A stretch of DNA of 64,000 nucleotides from Natronorubrum thiooxidans (GTDB taxonomy: Archaea > Halobacteriota > Halobacteria > Halobacteriales > Natrialbaceae), in contig NZ_FTNR01000002.1 in assembly GCF_900156475.1 (NCBI RefSeq), positions 349,030-413,029 of the forward strand, read 5' to 3'. A program made the translations under genes and the position numbers. Shown here piece after piece: positions 62,028 to 64,000 of this stretch. The notes under the pieces were generated by a model that ran no database searches, was not told the origin of the DNA, and saw only the letters and a list, made by a program, of their open reading frames with translations. How positions within the stretch are numbered: the first letter of the stretch is position 1; each line of letters starts with the position of its first letter.

Positions 62028-63104
62028 ATGACAGCAGCCTACGTTGCACTGGAAGGGGGCCACGTACTCGAGGGGCGTGGTCGTGCTTCCGGAACGGCTC
62101 GTGGCGAACTCGTTTTCACGACGGCATACACCGGCTACGAAGAAAGCCTGACCGATCCATCGTACGAGGAGCAGATCCTTACCTTCGCGTACCCGCTGAT
62201 CGGCAACTACGGCGTCCGCGAGGAGCGATTCGAGTCCGACCGCGTTCACCCGCGCGCCGTACTCGCAAAGGAACTCACCGACGACGTCACCGAGTGGCTC
62301 GAAAGCGAGGGCGTCCCCGCCGTCGACCACCTCGACACCCGCGACGTCGTCATCGACATCCGTGACGGCGGCGCGATGAAGTGTGGAATCGCCGTCGGCG
62401 ACGACGTCACCGAAGACGACGCACTCGAGCAGCTCGAACAGTGTAAAGCCATGAGCGACCACACGGAGATCGGCGCACAGGTCAGCGTCGCCGAGCCGGT
62501 CGTCCACGGCGAGGACAACGACGGCGACACGGTCGCCCTGGTCGACTGCGGCGCGAAGGGCTCGATCATCGACTCGCTGCTCGAGCGCAACGCGACGGTG
62601 CACGTCCTGCCACACGACGCGACCGAAGCGGACGTCGAGGCAATCGACCCCGACGTCCTGTTCATCTCGAACGGCCCCGGTGACCCCGCAAACTACCAGC
62701 AAGCGATCGATCTCGTCGACACGTTCGTCGAGGATACCCCCGTCGCCGGCATCTGTCTCGGCCAGCAGATCGTCGCCGAGGCACTCGGTGGCACGACCGA
62801 GAAGATGACCTTCGGTCACCGCGGCATCAACCAGCCCGTGCTGGACCTCGACTCCGGCCGCGTCGTCATGACCACCCAGAACCACGGCTACACGGTCGCC
62901 GAGCCCGGCGACCGCCTCGAAATCACGCAGATCAACGTCAACGACGACACGCCGGAAGGCCTCGACGGCGTCGAACACGACATTATTACCCGCCAGTATC
63001 ACCCCGAAGCCAACCCCGGCCCACAGGACACTCTCGACTTCTTCGACGACGTGCTCGCAATGACTGACTCGCAAAACCAGCGAGCCGTTCCCGCTGACGA
63101 CTGA
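62028..63104 (+). CDS. carA: carbamoyl-phosphate synthase small (glutaminase) subunit
   Basis: Product of 358 aa. It supplies ammonia from glutamine for carbamoyl phosphate, used in pyrimidine and arginine synthesis. The N-terminal CPSase domain has 'GELVFTTAYTGYEESLTDPSY', the GATase domain 'FISNGPGDPANYQ', nucleophile Cys in 'AGICLGQQIVAEALGG', 'HRGINQPV', and His/Glu in 'RQYHPEANPGPQD'. carB is not next to it, unlike in many genomes; tnpB and a hairpin element lie downstream. ACTTATGAT about 27 bp upstream serves as the TATA box. Confidence 0.95.
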   Translation: MTAAYVALEGGHVLEGRGRASGTARGELVFTTAYTGYEESLTDPSYEEQILTFAYPLIGNYGVREERFESDRVHPRAVLAKELTDDVTEWLESEGVPAVDHLDTRDVVIDIRDGGAMKCGIAVGDDVTEDDALEQLEQCKAMSDHTEIGAQVSVAEPVVHGEDNDGDTVALVDCGAKGSIIDSLLERNATVHVLPHDATEADVEAIDPDVLFISNGPGDPANYQQAIDLVDTFVEDTPVAGICLGQQIVAEALGGTTEKMTFGHRGINQPVLDLDSGRVVMTTQNHGYTVAEPGDRLEITQINVNDDTPEGLDGVEHDIITRQYHPEANPGPQDTLDFFDDVLAMTDSQNQRAVPADD

Positions 63105-63140
63105 TTGAGGTCGGTTCGGATTTCGTAACTCGTCGCTCGG

Positions 63141-63147
63141 TTTTTTT
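63141..63147 (+). terminator. T-run terminator after carA
   Basis: A run of seven T begins 37 bp after the carA stop codon, preceded by GTCGCTCGG. Oligo-T alone ends transcription in archaea. Confidence 0.6.
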
Positions 63148-63183
63148 GAATCAGTATTGGTGGTGAATTGACTTACATCTGAG

Positions 63184-63261
63184 ACAGTTTGCTGTCAGTC
63201 AGTTCCGGAGCGACCGCGAACCAGTAGGCAGCCGCGTCGAGCCACAGTGACAGCAAACCAT
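63184..63261 (-). repeat. dispersed hairpin element, copy E (78 bp)
   Basis: Read on the minus strand it begins ATGGTTTGCTGTCACTG and ends TGACAGCAAACTGT; GTTTGCTGTCA pairs perfectly with TGACAGCAAAC (11 bp). The interior 'GTCGCTCCGGAACTGAC' matches copy D. The outer bases differ from A-D on both sides at once, so pairing is kept. It lies between the carA terminator and the tnpB element. Confidence 0.75.
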
Positions 63262-63287
63262 TGTGCATGCGATTTAGCTGAAAGAGA

Positions 63288-63352
63288 GGGCGCTAAGCCC
63301 CCTTCCTCAAGGAGCGAGCGTAGCGAGCGAGTAGGGAGGGGATACAGCGCCC
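63288..63352. repeat. 65-bp hairpin at the probable left end of the tnpB element
   Basis: GGGCGCT (63288-63294) pairs with AGCGCCC (63346-63352), and CCCCTTCCT pairs with AGGGAGGGG inside. The loop holds GAGCGAGCGTAGCGAGCGAG, a duplicated GCGAGCG motif. Subterminal hairpins are usual at IS200/IS605 ends. The stretch 63105-63419 therefore holds, in order, a terminator, hairpin E and this structure, but no gene. Confidence 0.55.
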
Positions 63353-63419
63353 GCACGAGTCACAAGCACCCGAATCAGCACGATTAAGACAGCCCAATTC
63401 ATACGAGTTGACACGTCGT

Positions 63420-64000
63420 ATGAAGTACAGCCCTCGCTATCGCTTACTCCCCGCCACAGAGCAACGCGAAGCGATGGACTGGACACGAAACACCGTACGA
63501 CAAACATACAACCACGCACTCCTCGAATTCAACCAGATACCCGAAGACGCAGGAACGCTCCGCCAACGCGTCTGGAGCGTCAGAGACACCCTCCCCACAA
63601 TGAAAAACTGGTGGCCAGACCTCAAACAGGTCTACTCGACAGTCTTGCAGAAAGCCATCGAGCGCATCCGAGACAATATCGATAGCCTCGGTAAACTCAA
63701 AGCCAAAGGCTACAACGTTGGGTCGCTGAACTGGAAGAAACCGCGTGAGTTCAGGAGTTTCACGTACCGGCAATCGGACTTCGAACTCGACAAGAAGAGT
63801 GGTCCGAACAACCGAGGACTCCTCGTACTCAAGAAACTCAAAGGCGAAACCCGCGAAATCCCGATTCGTCTCCACCGCAACCTCCCAGACCACGAAACCA
63901 TCAAAGAGGTCACGCTGAAGAAAGAGCCGACGGGCGCGTGGTACGTCTCATTCTGCATCAAAACCGACGAACCCGAAAAACCCGCGCCCGAAGACATCGA
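63420..64000 (+). mobile_element. tnpB: orphan tnpB of an IS200/IS605-superfamily element, 3' part off the window
   Basis: ATG 63420 opens a frame that runs off the right edge after 193 codons. The protein reads MKYSPRYRLLPATEQREAMDW and 'RNTVRQTYNHALLEFNQIPEDAG', the OrfB/TnpB N-terminal domain, then 'SFTYRQSDFELDKKSG' and 'LKKEPTGAWYVSFCIKTDEPEK', which lead into the RuvC nuclease domain beyond the window. TnpB is an RNA-guided nuclease ancestral to Cas12. No tnpA lies upstream, so it is an IS1341-type element. The guide RNA and right end would be outside the window. Confidence 0.88.

Noticed and set aside
1..64000. CRISPR arrays, rRNA operons, replication origin
   Set aside because: No regularly spaced short repeats, no rRNA sequence and no orc1/cdc6 with origin repeats were seen. 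The winged-helix gene at 26706 lacks the AAA+ part of Orc1.

Overview
The window is a stretch of haloarchaeal main chromosome, most likely from the Natrinema/Haloterrigena part of the Natrialbales (the genus is an inference from gene content, not proven). The evidence is high GC with frequent CTCGAG, very acidic proteins, mostly leaderless starts with a TATA-like box about 25 bp upstream, twin-arginine lipoproteins, and archaeal or haloarchaeal signature genes: tfb, aIF5B, cetZ, herA/nurA, trmY, pus10, nob1, secDF and F420 synthesis. Most of it is dense core genome on both strands.

Layout. 0-9 kb: a MoaD/SAMP-like fragment, the gamma-glutamylcysteine ligase gshA, a glutamine amidotransferase, purC, and the F420 genes cofH, cofG and cofC beside the tubulin-like cetZ1. 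10-17 kb: an NDUFA9-like reductase, tmk, a trkA gene flanked by two stand-alone RAM-domain proteins, metY and gpmI. 17-27 kb: an HTTM/DCC pair, the end-resection genes nurA and herA with a tandem DUF7344 regulator between them, pspA and a winged-helix gene. 27-32 kb: three Tat lipoproteins, including a Cys-rich DUF11 protein, a membrane protein and a tfb. 33.3-34.4 kb: a small AT-rich island of two genes next to tRNA-Pro(CGG) and a broken tRNA-Pro copy. 34.4-39.6 kb: trmY and pus10, which together make m1-pseudouridine 54 in tRNA, an HtrA-type protease and rnhB. 39.6-50 kb: a cation exchanger, secF-secD, pgi, a CPBP protease, nob1, a PRC-barrel protein and infB. 50-55 kb: the overlapping run pyrG-guaAb-DUF7126, then a strongly structured, promoter-bearing non-coding stretch. 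55-63 kb: 5-FTHF cyclo-ligase, a moaB with a 27-bp minisatellite, an IDI-like NUDIX protein lacking the catalytic Cys, a lipid kinase, a PHP protein, and an Lrp regulator divergent from carA. The last 600 bp hold the start of an orphan tnpB (IS200/IS605 superfamily).

The most unusual signal is a family of five dispersed elements, about 80 bp each, that fold end to end into a hairpin (27.7, 38.8, 43.6, 61.4 and 63.2 kb). Their arms differ between copies but change in a compensating way. Three sit within a few bases of a stop codon, and one supplies the last 19 or so codons and the stop codon of the PHP gene. Second is the structured region at 55.0-55.2 kb, which does not look like SRP or RNase P RNA. 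Family names given as DUF numbers are recalled from protein similarity by eye and were not checked by any search.
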